Shown here one piece after another: positions 1 to 10,846 of a DNA stretch of 64,000 nt. The stretch is from Ascoidea rubescens DSM 1968 (taxonomy: Eukaryota > Ascomycota > Saccharomycetes > Ascoideales > Ascoideaceae), in the NCBI RefSeq assembly GCF_001661345.1, contig NW_017962933.1:186001-250000 (forward strand), in the 5' to 3' direction. Both the position numbers and the translations under genes were made by a program. The notes beneath the pieces were generated by a model that saw only the letters and a list, made by a program, of their open reading frames with translations, had not been told where the DNA came from and did not search any database. Positions within the stretch are counted from its first letter, which is position 1. Each line of letters opens with the position of its first letter.

Positions 1-428
1 AACAGAAACAGGAATAGGAAGATAATAGGTAAATCGATTTGGATAAGAGAGAAAAGGCAGCAGTATCAGTATGGCAACATGGCAGAGATGGAGAGAATAG
101 AGTTGGGACTTAATGAGACAGCATCAAGAAGAAAAGAAGAGAGAAAAGTTGGAAAAGGCAGAAGATCGGCGAAGGGCCTGTCGCACACCCAAAGTGGAAG
201 GGGTCTACAACCTGGCATGTGATGGGCCCTTCCTAATGGGGAAGGCGGTAGTAAGTGAGAGTTAGGGAAGAGAAGGTTAGAGAGGTATATAATACAGCTG
301 TAGAGAGACTAGAAGAAAGTCTCGTTGCTGGTGTGGGAGTAGAGGTAGGGAGCATGCTTTGGCGGAAACTGGGAGGTCGGACTAGTTTGGGTTTTAGAAT
401 CGTTTTTTGAGCTGTATTCCAGCGAGAA
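1..428. other. Left-edge non-coding region, possible promoter of a leftward gene
   Basis: No convincing coding frame. The plus strand is purine-rich and the block is more G+C-rich than the surroundings, as are other promoter islands in this window. A TATA-like stretch lies at about 286-294. Because the first gene reads leftward and ends at 429, this could be the promoter of another leftward gene beyond the edge; that is inference. Confidence 0.3.
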
Positions 429-1247
429 TTAAGCTTTTTTTAAAATGGACTCAAGGTGGTTTAGTATTCTATGGAACGATAGCAATGATATTTTTGCCAC
501 AGACAATAGTTTTAGGTTTCTTAAACTGACTTTGGGACTGGCTGTGAGATTTGAGCCGAAAGTGTAACTATAATTGGAACAGCACGAGTTTTTATGGCTC
601 AATTTAGATATAAAATATTTATTCTTGAGAGAAATAGTTAGGTTTTCAGGCAAATTGAGCAAAATCATTCGAATTTCAGATTTTATTGATGATGGTAGAC
701 ATCTTGAAGAAAAGTTGGATAATAATGATATAACAGTTTTAACAATATTCGATACGTTATGATAGTGTATTTTTTCAGTCTTCACTTTATTGGCACTGTT
801 AGTTGGTGGCCTTTGTAGATTATCAATTGCTTTACTTAGTATTATGATTGAGATTTTTAAAACTCTAATTAGGTTTTTAATGTTTTTTAAACTTTGACTA
901 TTTTGGCTATTTTGAAAAGCTTGATAATTTTGATAATTTTGACAATTATCTTGAAAATTTAGTTTACTTAAATAAGATATTAATGGTGAAATTGATTGAA
1001 TAGATAGTATTTTAGATAAACCATTTGATGATCTTTGAAACACCGGTTCACTGCTTGATATCAGAGTTTCTTCATCAACACTTGAACTGCCTTCATTATC
1101 TGTTTCATAAGCCCATTCACTTTTTATTTCAATGTCGTTCTTTTCGCATTCCTGGTTATAATCCAAGGCAGAAAACTCGTTGTCGTTATTTGAATTGAGT
1201 AAGTTTTGAATCGCTAGTTTATTTGGGGAGCGACTATTAGCGTTCAT
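429..1247 (-). CDS. Opi1-like transcriptional repressor, short and divergent
   Basis: A 272-residue protein when started at the second in-frame ATG (1247); an upstream ATG at 1319 would add 24 residues and is less likely. Residues about 168-202 (NIVKTVISLLSNFSSRCLP then SEIRMILLNLP) resemble the most conserved block of Opi1, the yeast repressor of inositol and phospholipid genes, in which a 'SLISKF...LPEPAR...LLNLP' pattern is typical. A helical block at about 120-146 and a C-terminal 'LLSVAKISL' helix match Opi1 in order and spacing. Opi1 of S. cerevisiae is about 400 residues with a leucine zipper, Gln runs and an FFAT motif; none of these is obvious here. This is therefore a family assignment, possibly a paralogue with another role. 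The acidic/Ser-rich stretch at residues 50-68 looks disordered. Confidence 0.5.
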   Translation of the reverse strand: MNANSRSPNKLAIQNLLNSNNDNEFSALDYNQECEKNDIEIKSEWAYETDNEGSSSVDEETLISSSEPVFQRSSNGLSKILSIQSISPLISYLSKLNFQDNCQNYQNYQAFQNSQNSQSLKNIKNLIRVLKISIIILSKAIDNLQRPPTNSANKVKTEKIHYHNVSNIVKTVISLLSNFSSRCLPSSIKSEIRMILLNLPENLTISLKNKYFISKLSHKNSCCSNYSYTFGSNLTASPKVSLRNLKLLSVAKISLLSFHRILNHLESILKKA

Positions 1248-2216
1248 TATTTTCAATTTGATCGTATGGGTTGTATGGGTATAAGAACAAGAAAAAAGAA
1301 TACTATTGAAAGTCAACACATTGTACTATATTGAAAATATATTCGAAATATATTAGAAATATATTAGAAATATATTACATCTGATGTTTATAAATAAAAA
1401 AACTGCATCATTTTGCCCAAAACACAATTTTGCTATGAAAAAAACAACATAAGCACATAAAATTGTTGGATATGAAATTTAAATTAGCTTGAGCCTGATA
1501 AAAACTGACTAACGCAATACTACAAAACTGAAGCTGATTAAAATTGTATAAATTCAGATACAAATCTAACAAAATTCTTCTAAGAGTCCCAACAACCCAA
1601 ATTGAAAGATCCATTGGTTAAAAGCAGCGACTATTCCCATCCAGCATCAGCCGTACTTACAGCAGCAATATATATCACATGCCGTTCATGCTGCTCATGC
1701 TGCTCACATTGCACTCATTGCACTCATTGCACTCATTGAAGACGTCAAAAGTGCATCTTCTTCGCAGCTTAGCGTGGTTCGAACCGCCAACCGCCGTCTT
1801 GCCCTCCTTCACCAGCATAAACTGCGTTTGCTGCTTCCTTCGCTCTTCCCAGCATGTGAAGCTCCTCCCGAACACCTCTTTCCCATGTGAAACTCACCCG
1901 TTGTGTTCTCCACCCGGGCGCTACCCGCTTCGGCAACCCTTCCATCGGCCTCCAGTGCCGACTTCCAGTGCCGACCTGTACCACCGAGATACATTATCCG
2001 TCTCTGTTGCCGACCCCGAGAGCCGGTCTCATAACCCGCCGCGCTGACCACCAATCACAGACCCTCCATCGGAGATTAGTCAGCGTTCGCGCATTTACCG
2101 ATGTCGCTTTCCCTAGTGTTTGTGGAGGAGACACTTCTTTATAACTACGCACTCTTTGCTCTGATGTTGTCTGTTCTCTCTAACTATTCTTTTCTGCTCA
2201 TCAGCTCTAACCACAA
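1248..2216. other. Divergent promoter region between the Opi1-like gene and NFU1
   Basis: Non-coding. An AT-rich part (1248-1670) is followed by a G+C-rich island (about 1740-2110). A nine-base unit ATTGCACTC is repeated three times at about 1708-1738, next to CATGCTGCT repeats. Several overlapping frames are open here only because G+C is high; none resembles a known protein. Confidence 0.6.
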
Positions 2217-2771
2217 ATGTTTTTCTCATCTACAAAGAATATCTGTCAATCTGTTTTAAGACACCCTCTTACATCTCGCACTCGCCTTAATACTCGTCTC
2301 ATAACTCCTGTCAAGCCTGCTGCTGCAACTTTCATAAACAAAAGACTATTTACCAGCTCTTCTGTCTCTTTCATATCAAGTGCTACAAAAAGCAATATCA
2401 TATTTAGAGAAGCAAGATATCCACATAATGAAGTCGAAAATGAAATATATGAAGATATCAAAGAACTAATTGACACAAGAATCTTGCCTACCATCCAAGA
2501 AGATGGTGGGGATATGGAATTTAGGGGTTTTGATTTTGAAAATGGTGTTGTCTTTGTCAAGTTGAAGGGTGCATGCACTACTTGTTCTCTAAGTGAAAAC
2601 ACTTTGAAAAATGGTATTGAAAAAATGCTTAGTCACTATGTCGAAGAAGTTAAATCAGTCAAACAGGTCTTTGATCCAAATGAGGAAATCGCATTAAATG
2701 AATTTGCTAAATTTGAAGAAAAACTCAGAAAATCAAAATCTGATCAAAATAAATTGAACCATTCTCTATAA
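2217..2771 (+). CDS. NFU1: NFU1-like mitochondrial Fe-S cluster carrier (NifU C-terminal domain only)
   Basis: A 184-residue protein. Residues 1-60 are rich in Ser, Arg and Lys without acidic residues, as in a mitochondrial presequence. Residues about 75-160 form a NifU C-terminal domain: IKELIDTRILPTIQEDGGDM, then the cluster-binding Cys pair C120-x2-C123 (GACTTC). The tail DPNEEIALNEFAKFEEKL matches the yeast Nfu1 tail closely. Family knowledge: Nfu1 delivers 4Fe-4S clusters to late-acting mitochondrial enzymes such as lipoyl synthase and aconitase-type proteins. The oddity is that canonical Nfu1 (about 256 residues in S. cerevisiae) has an Nfu_N domain between presequence and NifU domain; it is absent here and I see no upstream exon encoding it. 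Start: ATG at 2217, the first ATG with a plausible presequence. Confidence 0.88.
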   Translation: MFFSSTKNICQSVLRHPLTSRTRLNTRLITPVKPAAATFINKRLFTSSSVSFISSATKSNIIFREARYPHNEVENEIYEDIKELIDTRILPTIQEDGGDMEFRGFDFENGVVFVKLKGACTTCSLSENTLKNGIEKMLSHYVEEVKSVKQVFDPNEEIALNEFAKFEEKLRKSKSDQNKLNHSL

Positions 2772-4878
2772 GAAAGAATCATCCAAATCAAATTATCAAA
2801 TATAACAATAAAATTCTATGGTTTTATTTTATTTGGTTATATCATTATTCTTTTAATTTAATTTACACTATTAAATTCTAAACGCTTAATCAATATTCTG
2901 TCTACTTTATTTTTTATCTTCATTTTCATTCTTCTGCTCGTTTTCATTTTCGTTTTTTTATTTTTACCCATTCTTTTTCTTATTACCTCCTATAGTTTAT
3001 CATTTATATCTTTATTCCATATTCATTCTGTATCCACTCTATATCCACTCTATATCCACTCTATATCCACCCTATATCCATTCTATATTCTAATCCATTC
3101 TATATTATCAATCAAATAAACAACATAATTTAACAATTGAAACTAAAGTCTTCCAATGTAAACAACGCTATGCCCTGCAATATCATGTAATATGCATTAC
3201 TATGTCATTACTTCACCTTTACCTGATTTTTATTGGTTCGCTGCTCCCCATCACTTTCTCAACAATTTAACCCCAATATTACTCCATTTTTTTTTATTTT
3301 CTGTTTTGTTTTTTTGTTTTTGATTATGAAACCAACATTATTTACTCAATTTTATCTTTCTTCATAGTTTTGTTCCGTTGGAGTTACCCTCTGTTTCTTT
3401 TTCTTTATGCAGTCCGAAATATACGCATAGACGTCTGTTCTTCTGTTTCCTGAGGTGTGTCAATTGTCAACTTAATTCTTAATTCCTTTTAGTTTTCAAA
3501 TCTTCATCAATCCAACAACTCACCCTGCTTTCTTTATTAATGCTGCCTATTTTTTTTAAATTTTGTCTCAATGTTATCACTCTTATTGTCTTGATTTTTA
3601 TTGACCATCGTTCGTATTTATCTTATTTTAGTTCAACCTTCTCTCACATACTGAAAAAAGAACTCACGGGTTGCTCTCTCTTGCAAATCCTAGTTGTTCT
3701 TTTTTCTCACCATCCTCCCTCCCTCCTTCCTTTAACATTGGTTCAATGTCTGTTTCTCTCTGCTATTCCCGATACCACAGATCTGCTCATGTGACTATTG
3801 GAACGCTCTGGACGCGGTCCTGCTTTACACTGCATGAGTACCACTGTTTAAGCTCTTTTGTACTCTTAAAACTCCTTAAGCTTTGAATCTTCTTTTTTTT
3901 ATTTTCCAGAATCTTAAATTCGACTAATTGAAATACAATCTTTAAACAGTCTGTAGACAATCAAAAGACGACCAAGAGACAATTAAGAGACAATCAAGAG
4001 ACACCTCTCAGACAAATAGTGGTCAAATATTGGTCAAATATTGTTCAAATATCATAAAAATGGTAGACAAAAATGTTAGACACAAATGTTAGACAAATCC
4101 TACAAAACAATCTCTCTTAATACTTCCAGTAAATCAACAATCTCTTTATCTAGTTTTATTCCAATGAAACCATTATCAACTTCTTTCACGTATTCAATTT
4201 TGAACAATTGGTACTTACAAATTTCTCATATTCCAATTCAATCTGAAGAATTGAACCATACATATCCACCTATTTCTATCTCCTAATTTCTGTTTTTAAA
4301 ACGTTTTTAACTAACATTTCACCTTTTAACAATTCCATTTTATATCTAATAATATAATTTACATTTTTTGCTTTTATATAATTAGAAATATACATTATGA
4401 TATGTATACTATGAATATCACTACAATCGTGCATCCTTTTCACGAATTTTATGATTTGTATTAATTAATTAATGAATTTCTGTTAACTTCCAAATTTTTG
4501 TTAATATTCAAATTTGATAGAATAATGAAACCCTTTTAATATCATCTTTCTTCTTTTCTTTTAAATATTATTCATCTCCCTTAGTTTTTTTTTGATTTTA
4601 TTTTGTTTCATCCTTATTTGTTTCATCACTTTTTGCTATTTTTATTTTATTTTGCTCTTCTATCATTTTATTTTTTACTTCTACTTTGTTTTCCTATCAT
4701 TTTTTTATTTTCTCAACCTTTTCTCTCATTTTATCTAGTATCGTCTAATTATAAAGGGTTATAATATAACTTTAATCTATCACAACCAACCTACTCCCAT
4801 TTACTTTGGCCTTATACAATTTCATACAATTTCATTCAATTTCATACCAATATATCATTCAAATTATTACTGGTTATC
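2772..4878. other. Long 2.1-kb AT- and pyrimidine-rich spacer before the globin gene
   Basis: No supported gene. The plus strand is pyrimidine-rich through much of it. It holds an 11-base minisatellite (CTATATCCACT type, about 3030-3095, five copies) and a run of AGACAA units with three GGTCAAATATT-like copies (about 3945-4100). A 66-codon ATG frame at 4086-4286 and an 84-codon frame at 3540-3794 show no family resemblance. The length suggests a long leader or complex promoter for the downstream gene. Confidence 0.6.
3030..3095. repeat. 11-bp minisatellite (CTATATCCACT unit, about 5 copies)
   Basis: Direct tandem copies of TCTATATCCAC with minor changes are read directly from the sequence in the spacer downstream of NFU1. 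No function is evident. Confidence 0.9.
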
Positions 4879-6528
4879 ATGAAGGAAAAAATGAGCTTTG
4901 GAAATTTCTTATCCTATAACAATGAAGCATCTTACATCACTTACAAGAAAGCAAAAGATGGTAGTGCAGGTACTCCTCTGTTCCAAAGTTCTAGGGCCTA
5001 TAAAACCAGCTATTCTTCTGATTCAAAACACTCTGGCTCGAAGGGATCATCAACTAATAAATCAAGAGAAGGTTCATCAAAGAATTCAAGTTCAAATTCT
5101 AAAAATTCAGATAATACATCAGATAAAACAAAGAATTATTTAAGTTCTCTTGATCCTAAAAACAGATTAGCCTCTCCTCACAGAAGCACTCCAATAAACG
5201 AATTAAGTTCTGTTCTCAATACTTTTTCATTTGATAACAACAACAATAATAATAACAATAATAGCAATAACAATAATATAAGCAAACTTAATGGCATAAA
5301 TAGTATTTCTAATTCTCCTAAAGCAAACAATTATATCAGAAGGACTCCATCAATAAGTATATCCGATCCAAGCCCTTTAATTAACAATATCAATGGAGGT
5401 AATAATAACATTAATTCCATTAACAACAATATCAATAGTATCAATAATATCAATAATATCAATAATATCAATTTTAATAACAATTTCAATAATCTAAACA
5501 ATAATCTCAACAATTTCAATAATAATAACTATACATTACAACCACCTAGAAGATTTCACGTTGATGATGAGATAAAAGAAAAAACGGTTGAGGTACCGCA
5601 CTTTTCATCTGAAGAGATTAAACTATTAAGATACTCTTGGAATAATAATTTGCTAAAAGATATTGACAAATACATTTCTAATGAAGATTTAGATTTAACC
5701 TCAATTCGAGAGAGAACTGAAATCTTGAAACAAATGGGACTTGAATTTGGTGAGCCCTTATCAGAATTGTTTGCATCAAAGAGATTTTGGAGAGAAGTTT
5801 ATGATTTTGTGTATGACATGAACCCAAGTCCGGAATTTAAAGCAAGTTTGCCATCGATTGCTCATCAAGCGAATTCATTTACAAGTATTTTCAAGCTTGC
5901 AATTGGAACTTTGGAGGATTTAAGTCAACTATCAGGGTTTTTAGAGTCTCTTGGTAGAAGTCATAGCAGTTTATTTAATTCTGATTTTCAAACATTTGAA
6001 GTAATTGGAACAGAGATGTTGCATGTTTTATCATTAAAATTTGGACCAACATTTACAGAAGAATTACAAAATGCCTGGAGCAAGTTATATTGCTTTTTAA
6101 TAAATACAATGATAGAGGCTTTAAATATCAAAGTGTTTACCGAACAGGATTTATTATCATTGTATTCGTCAATAAGCAATGAACCCTCAATAAGAGCCGA
6201 AGGTGGTAGCATAATAAGTTTAGACAATTCATTATTCACCAATGGATCAACACCCAGCATATCTACATCAATTGATAGCTCAGTTAATAGTAATATGATG
6301 AATAACATTGGCATGGATATTAACAATAATAATAGTAGTGCCAATCTCAACAATTATGCTAGGGAATCAATAATTTTAGGCAAACCATCAACATTTGATA
6401 CCTATGGGAGTAAAAACCGTAATGTTCGAGAAAGCTTATCAAGTCAATATAATTTAAGCTATTCAAATAACCATAGTCATAATTATAATCATAACCATAA
6501 TAACAATAACAATAATTACAATAATTAC

Positions 6529-6568
<40 letters not shown>

Positions 6569-6843
6569 GTAATAATAATAATAATAATAGTCAAAATATT
6601 AGTAATAATAGAATAGATAAGTTCCGTAATCATTCCAATAACAATAATTCGGCAGAAATCAAACCATCAATACAAAAATCAAGAAGTACGATAAAGATAT
6701 TATCGCCTACACCATTGGAAATTAACGAATTAACAAGAATACCAACAAATTCAACTATAAAAACAAATGTTAATGTGAAAAAGGAATTTACACTGGAAAT
6801 TCATCAAAGTCGTAAAAAGAAATTTTTTGGAAAATTTTATTAA
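4879..6843 (+). CDS. Globin-domain protein, YNL234W-like, with Asn-rich flanks
   Basis: A 654-residue protein. Residues 1-225 are Ser- and Asn-rich and disordered; residues about 240-415 form a globin fold; residues 470-600 hold further Asn/His runs. Globin signs: LLRYSWNN opening helix, FWREVYDFV, a candidate distal His329 (LPSIAHQANSF), a candidate proximal His362 in SLGRSHSSLF, then FEVIGTEMLHVLSLKFGPTF and LQNAWSKLYCFL, which match the G and H helices of fungal globins. S. cerevisiae YNL234W is a haem-binding globin-like protein of about 426 residues, so this homologue is enlarged mainly by low-complexity sequence. The family is linked to stress and nutrient responses, and its ligand is unsettled. 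Start: ATG 4879; a second ATG four codons on (4891) is equally usable. Many AAT/AAC codons form a slippage-prone repeat at about 6520-6590. Confidence 0.78.
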
Positions 6844-6980
6844 ACTATTATGAGAAAAAAAACAGTAACATTTATCTTTGCATTTTACTCAAATATCTGC
6901 TCATTAATTATAAATTTATGTTTTATTGCTTTAATTTTTTTATTTTTTTAACGCTTTTGATGTTGTTTTTGTTTTCTTGA

Positions 6981-7030
6981 TATTTTTTTGTATCTTTTTG
7001 TATCTTTTTGTATCTTTTTGTATCTTTTTA
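6981..7030. repeat. 10-bp tandem repeat TATCTTTTTG (5 copies)
   Basis: Five head-to-tail copies, the first with one change, lie about 140 bp after the globin stop codon. They could be part of its 3' end region. Confidence 0.9.
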
Positions 7031-7750
7031 AACATTGTTTTCTCACGATGTTCTTTTTTTGAATTGACATTTTTGAAATTTTTATTTGTACTTTGTATTC
7101 TTGTTTTGTTGCTCAAATTAATAAATGCTGATTATAGATATGTAAGGCTCAAACTGAACTGGCTAACTGTGGCCCAAGAATCAGGCGAAGAGAGTTAAAA
7201 AGACAAGAACTAGTAGATAAGTCAGAGTCTAAAAAAACTTAAGAGTTACAAGAATTACAAGAATTTTAAGAATTTCAAGAATTTCAAGAACTACAAGAAT
7301 TCCAAGCCCATGTTGGTTGTAAGATGATGAACTAGCTCGTATTTGGAACGACGCATCATTCAACTCGCCAGAAAAGTAGCTAATATCAGTTTGAGGGAAT
7401 GGCCCATTGGCGAGAGGCCGTGAATAAGAAGGAGTAAAACGTTCTGTTTTTGACACAGAGCGATAGCAGTGAATAGTGTTGTAAAACCACGAGCCATCTC
7501 GGCAATTACAGCAGTCAAAAGAGCAGCAAAAAAAGGTGATGCTGGCACGAATTTTTGTTCCAAATTTACATTGAATGTGCTCTAAATGTGTTTGATAGCT
7601 CTCAACAAAGGCAACGTTAATATAACGCAGCAGGATTGATATTGAGATAGCGATGTGGACACCACTATGTGTAACTCTGGCAGAGCTCCACTCTGTGGTG
7701 GTCAATTGGCACCAGAAAGCAGCCAACAGTTTCACACCAGAGCCTTGACC

Positions 7751-7795
7751 ATTGGGCTATTGGGCTATTAGGCTATTGGACTATTGGACTATTGG
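7751..7795. repeat. 9-bp tandem repeat GGCTATTGG / GACTATTGG (5 copies)
   Basis: Five consecutive copies with one- or two-base variation, upstream of AMA1. ATTGG matches the CCAAT-box core on the opposite strand, so the array contains several CCAAT-like pentamers; binding is inference. Confidence 0.8.
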
Positions 7796-8456
7796 TGTTT
7801 TGATCTATTGGTTCTTCCCCAGATCTAAAGATTGCTCGTTCGCGCTGAACCACTCTCATGTCACGCCGCCGTGGGTGCGTTTTCTTGCGCTCTGTCTCAG
7901 AAAGGTCTGTGCCGCAAAAAACCCGCAACAACAGGATTGACCTTTTGGGCTGGCTCAAAAGCACAAACCACACGACTGGATTTCATGCACCACGGCTGTA
8001 TGGTCTGAGATGTGCGTGGATTGTGCATATACATGCGTGATCTCTGCGCCATCGAACTCTGTTCTTTCTGTGTTTTCTTTTGGAGAAGCTGCTTCACCAT
8101 CGCAGGTTCTTTGAGTCTTCTGAATGGTGTTTGATGGAGATGATATATATCTCTTCTTTTTCTTTCTATTCTTTTCTGATTGTTTATTACAAGTCAGAGT
8201 CCTCTCTTCCACTTTGCCAGATTCTCACTCGCTGTTATTTCCTCCTATTTGCTATCAATTGAATTTTGCTTGATTAATCAAAACATAAAAAATATATACT
8301 GATTACAAAATATCTCAAAGTAACAAATAAAAAATATATTCTTAGTTCAAATCCAGAGTGAATTTGAATTGAAACAAAACACACGAATTAAAAAAGGCCG
8401 GTTCATTATTAGAAGATATCGATTTATTATGAATACCCTTTAAGCTGTTTCAAAAG

Positions 8457-10366
8457 ATGTCAAATTTATTATTCTTAGCTAACCATGAACAGACTGACAG
8501 ATTTATTCCAAGCATTTCATCTCATCAAGTCTATCGTGCTCTACCAGACAACTTGAATAATAACAATAAAAATTTCAACCAAAAATTATTTCTTTCAACT
8601 TTACCTGACAGTAGCTTTTTTGTCAGACCAGACTTTTTTTTAGATAATTACAACAATGATAACGATAGTGACGGCAACAGTAACAACAATAATAATAGCA
8701 ACGGTAACAATAATAATCCAAGTAATGATATCAGCGATATAATTTCCTCTAGAGCAGCTTCCCAAACTGCTAGTTCACTCATTCATCATAATTCTTCAAA
8801 TAATAATTCAAATTCAACAACGGATAAATTAAATCATAAACTAAATTCCCTGAAATTAACTAAAAATGTTATTATTGCTGAGGCGCTAGGATTCCCACCC
8901 CAAAGTAGAGTATTGAGTTTTAATCTATCCAAAATTAAAATTAAAAATAAAAATAATTTCAAAAATCAAAATCAAAATCAAACTAATTCAAAATCAAAAA
9001 AATTTAAAAAATCATATACACCAAATCCTACTTATCAAAACTCCCTTATTTTACCCAAAATTAGATATTCCAATAATCCAAATTCAAGCCCAAGTCCAAA
9101 CTCAAACTTAAATCCAAATTCAAATTTAATTAAAAAAAAAAGAATTAAATCTCATATCCCTTATAGAGTCCTTGATGCCCCAAATTTGAAAAATGATTTC
9201 TACACAAATTTAGTAGCTTGGTCTAGCAAAACTGGTAAAGTTGGTGTCGGCTTAGGAAATAACGTGTATCTATGGAATGAAGAATCTGGCGCAATTCCTT
9301 TACAAACAATTGACTATGAACAAGTAATCACTGCTTTATCCTTTTCTGATAGCATCTTCTTAGCTGTTGGCTTGAAAAATGGTAGAATCCTTTTATATGA
9401 TCAAAATCAGGAGGTTGTTCAATCAAATTATTTGAATGTTGATAAAGGTATTTGTTGTATCTCTTGGTTATTTGGTACAAAAAAATTCTTTGTTGGTGAT
9501 GAAGTTGGTGATGTATTGCTTTTTGAAGTTGTCGAATCAAATAACAGCCATTCTTTATATGATTTGAAACTTTTAAAATCTTTCAAATGTCATCAGCAAC
9601 AAGTTTGTGGTATTTACTAACCCTTTTCATTTTCTTCTTTTTTATGATATAACGTATTCCTTATCTAACATTTACTTCAGGAATTGCAATCAGTAATGAT
9701 CTTAAACAAGTGGCTATTGGAGGAAATGATAATTGTTGCACAATTTGGGATGTTTCTGATTTAGAGAATCCAAAATTGAAGTTTTCTTTACCTCATCAAG
9801 CTGCTGTTAAAGCCATTTCATTTTGTCCTTGGTCTAATTCTTTATTAGCAACTGGTGGTGGAAGTAAAGATAGAAGAATCAGGTATGAATTCATATTTAT
9901 TATTAATATTATCATTATTCAATACCATATAACTCAGATAACCAGAATATTAACAAGTTTAACTTATTTTAGATTTTGGCATACAAATTCAGGAACCTTA
10001 TTAGATGTAATTAATACCAAAGGACAAATTACTTCTTTAATCTGGTCGAAAACTAAGAAACAAATTGTTGCAACTTTCGGTTTTGGTGATTCTGAAAAAC
10101 CAGTCTTAGTAGCTGTTTATAATTATCCCAAAATGCAATCTTTAGTTCAAATCCAGGCTACTCCAAATTTAAGAATTTTATCTGCTGTACCTTCACCAGA
10201 TAATAGCTCAATTTGTGTTGCAGCAAATGATGAAACTGTTAGATTTTATGAATTATGGAGTGGTAATCCAGGAATCGTTCCCGAAGCTCAAGAATGTGGT
10301 GTCTTTGGTAGTGATTTAATTGAATTATGTGAAGGAATCGATAAAGGTGGTGATATGATTAGATAA
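8457..10366 (+). CDS. AMA1: AMA1, meiosis-type activator of the anaphase-promoting complex
   Basis: Three exons: 8457-9609, 9681-9882 and 9973-10366 (582 residues). Intron 1 (71 nt) starts GTATTT and ends CAG; intron 2 (90 nt) starts GTATGA and ends TAG. The joins restore VCG-IAISNDL and DRRIR-FWHTNSGTLL. A C-box DRFIP lies at residues 14-18 and the protein ends in the APC-binding Ile-Arg tail. Between them is an Asn/Lys-rich linker and then the WD40 propeller starting YRVLDAPNLKNDFYTNL. The blocks GGNDNCCTIWDVSDL, KAISFCPWSNSLLATGGGS and QIVATFGFGD fit Ama1 better than Cdc20 or Cdh1. Family knowledge: Ama1 directs APC/C ubiquitylation in meiosis and spore formation. S. cerevisiae AMA1 has a meiotically regulated intron, so splicing here is of interest. 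Confidence 0.9.
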
Positions 10367-10846
10367 TAAATCATAGTAAATCATAATAAATCAACAGATA
10401 AGAAACTAATACATGAACCTTAATCTTATAAAAAAACAACTTTTTTTATACAATAGTAAATCAATAATCTTAATAAAACAATGGGCTTTTCATTTTTAAA
10501 ACTTACAAAACATTATTTGTAAACTAATCTACCGTTTATTACTTTTTTATTATTTTACAAACACCACCAATAAAAAAATAAAAGATTAAAATAGGAAAAT
10601 TTAACCTGTATTATATAGAATGAAAAAAACCAATTGATGATAAAATTTAAATCGATGTAAATGAATTTAAATTATGTTTTTCTTTGTTTAATTTTTTTTT
10701 TTGCTTTTGCTTTATTTTTCATTTTTCAAAATTTAAATTTCAAATTGCAAATTTTGTTTTTGTTTCTTGATTTATAATAATTTTCTGATGTTTTTAGAGA
10801 TTTTATTTATTAGGGGAAAATTTTATTTAAAAAATTATTATTATAT

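Larger units (their letters stand above)
6844..8456. other. 1.6-kb spacer and promoter island upstream of AMA1
   Basis: Contains three short tandem repeats: TATCTTTTTG (10 bp, about 6981-7030), an AAGAATT-rich 9-bp array (about 7240-7305) and GGCTATTGG/GACTATTGG (9 bp, about 7751-7795). A G+C-richer block runs from about 7310 to 8110. A 168-codon minus frame at 7229-7735 ends in repeat-encoded residues and has no family resemblance. No RNA gene was recognised. Confidence 0.6.

Noticed and set aside
1741-1800. tRNA-like T-loop GGTTCGAAC
   Set aside because: On neither strand do the flanking bases form a five-pair T-stem, and no A-box or acceptor stem was found.
4086-4286. 66-codon ATG frame upstream of the globin gene
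   Set aside because: No homology; Ser/Thr/Ile-rich composition is that expected of pyrimidine-rich spacer.
7229-7735. 168-codon minus-strand frame
   Set aside because: Its end is encoded by a 9-bp tandem repeat and the rest shows no domain; likely a chance frame in the AMA1 promoter island.
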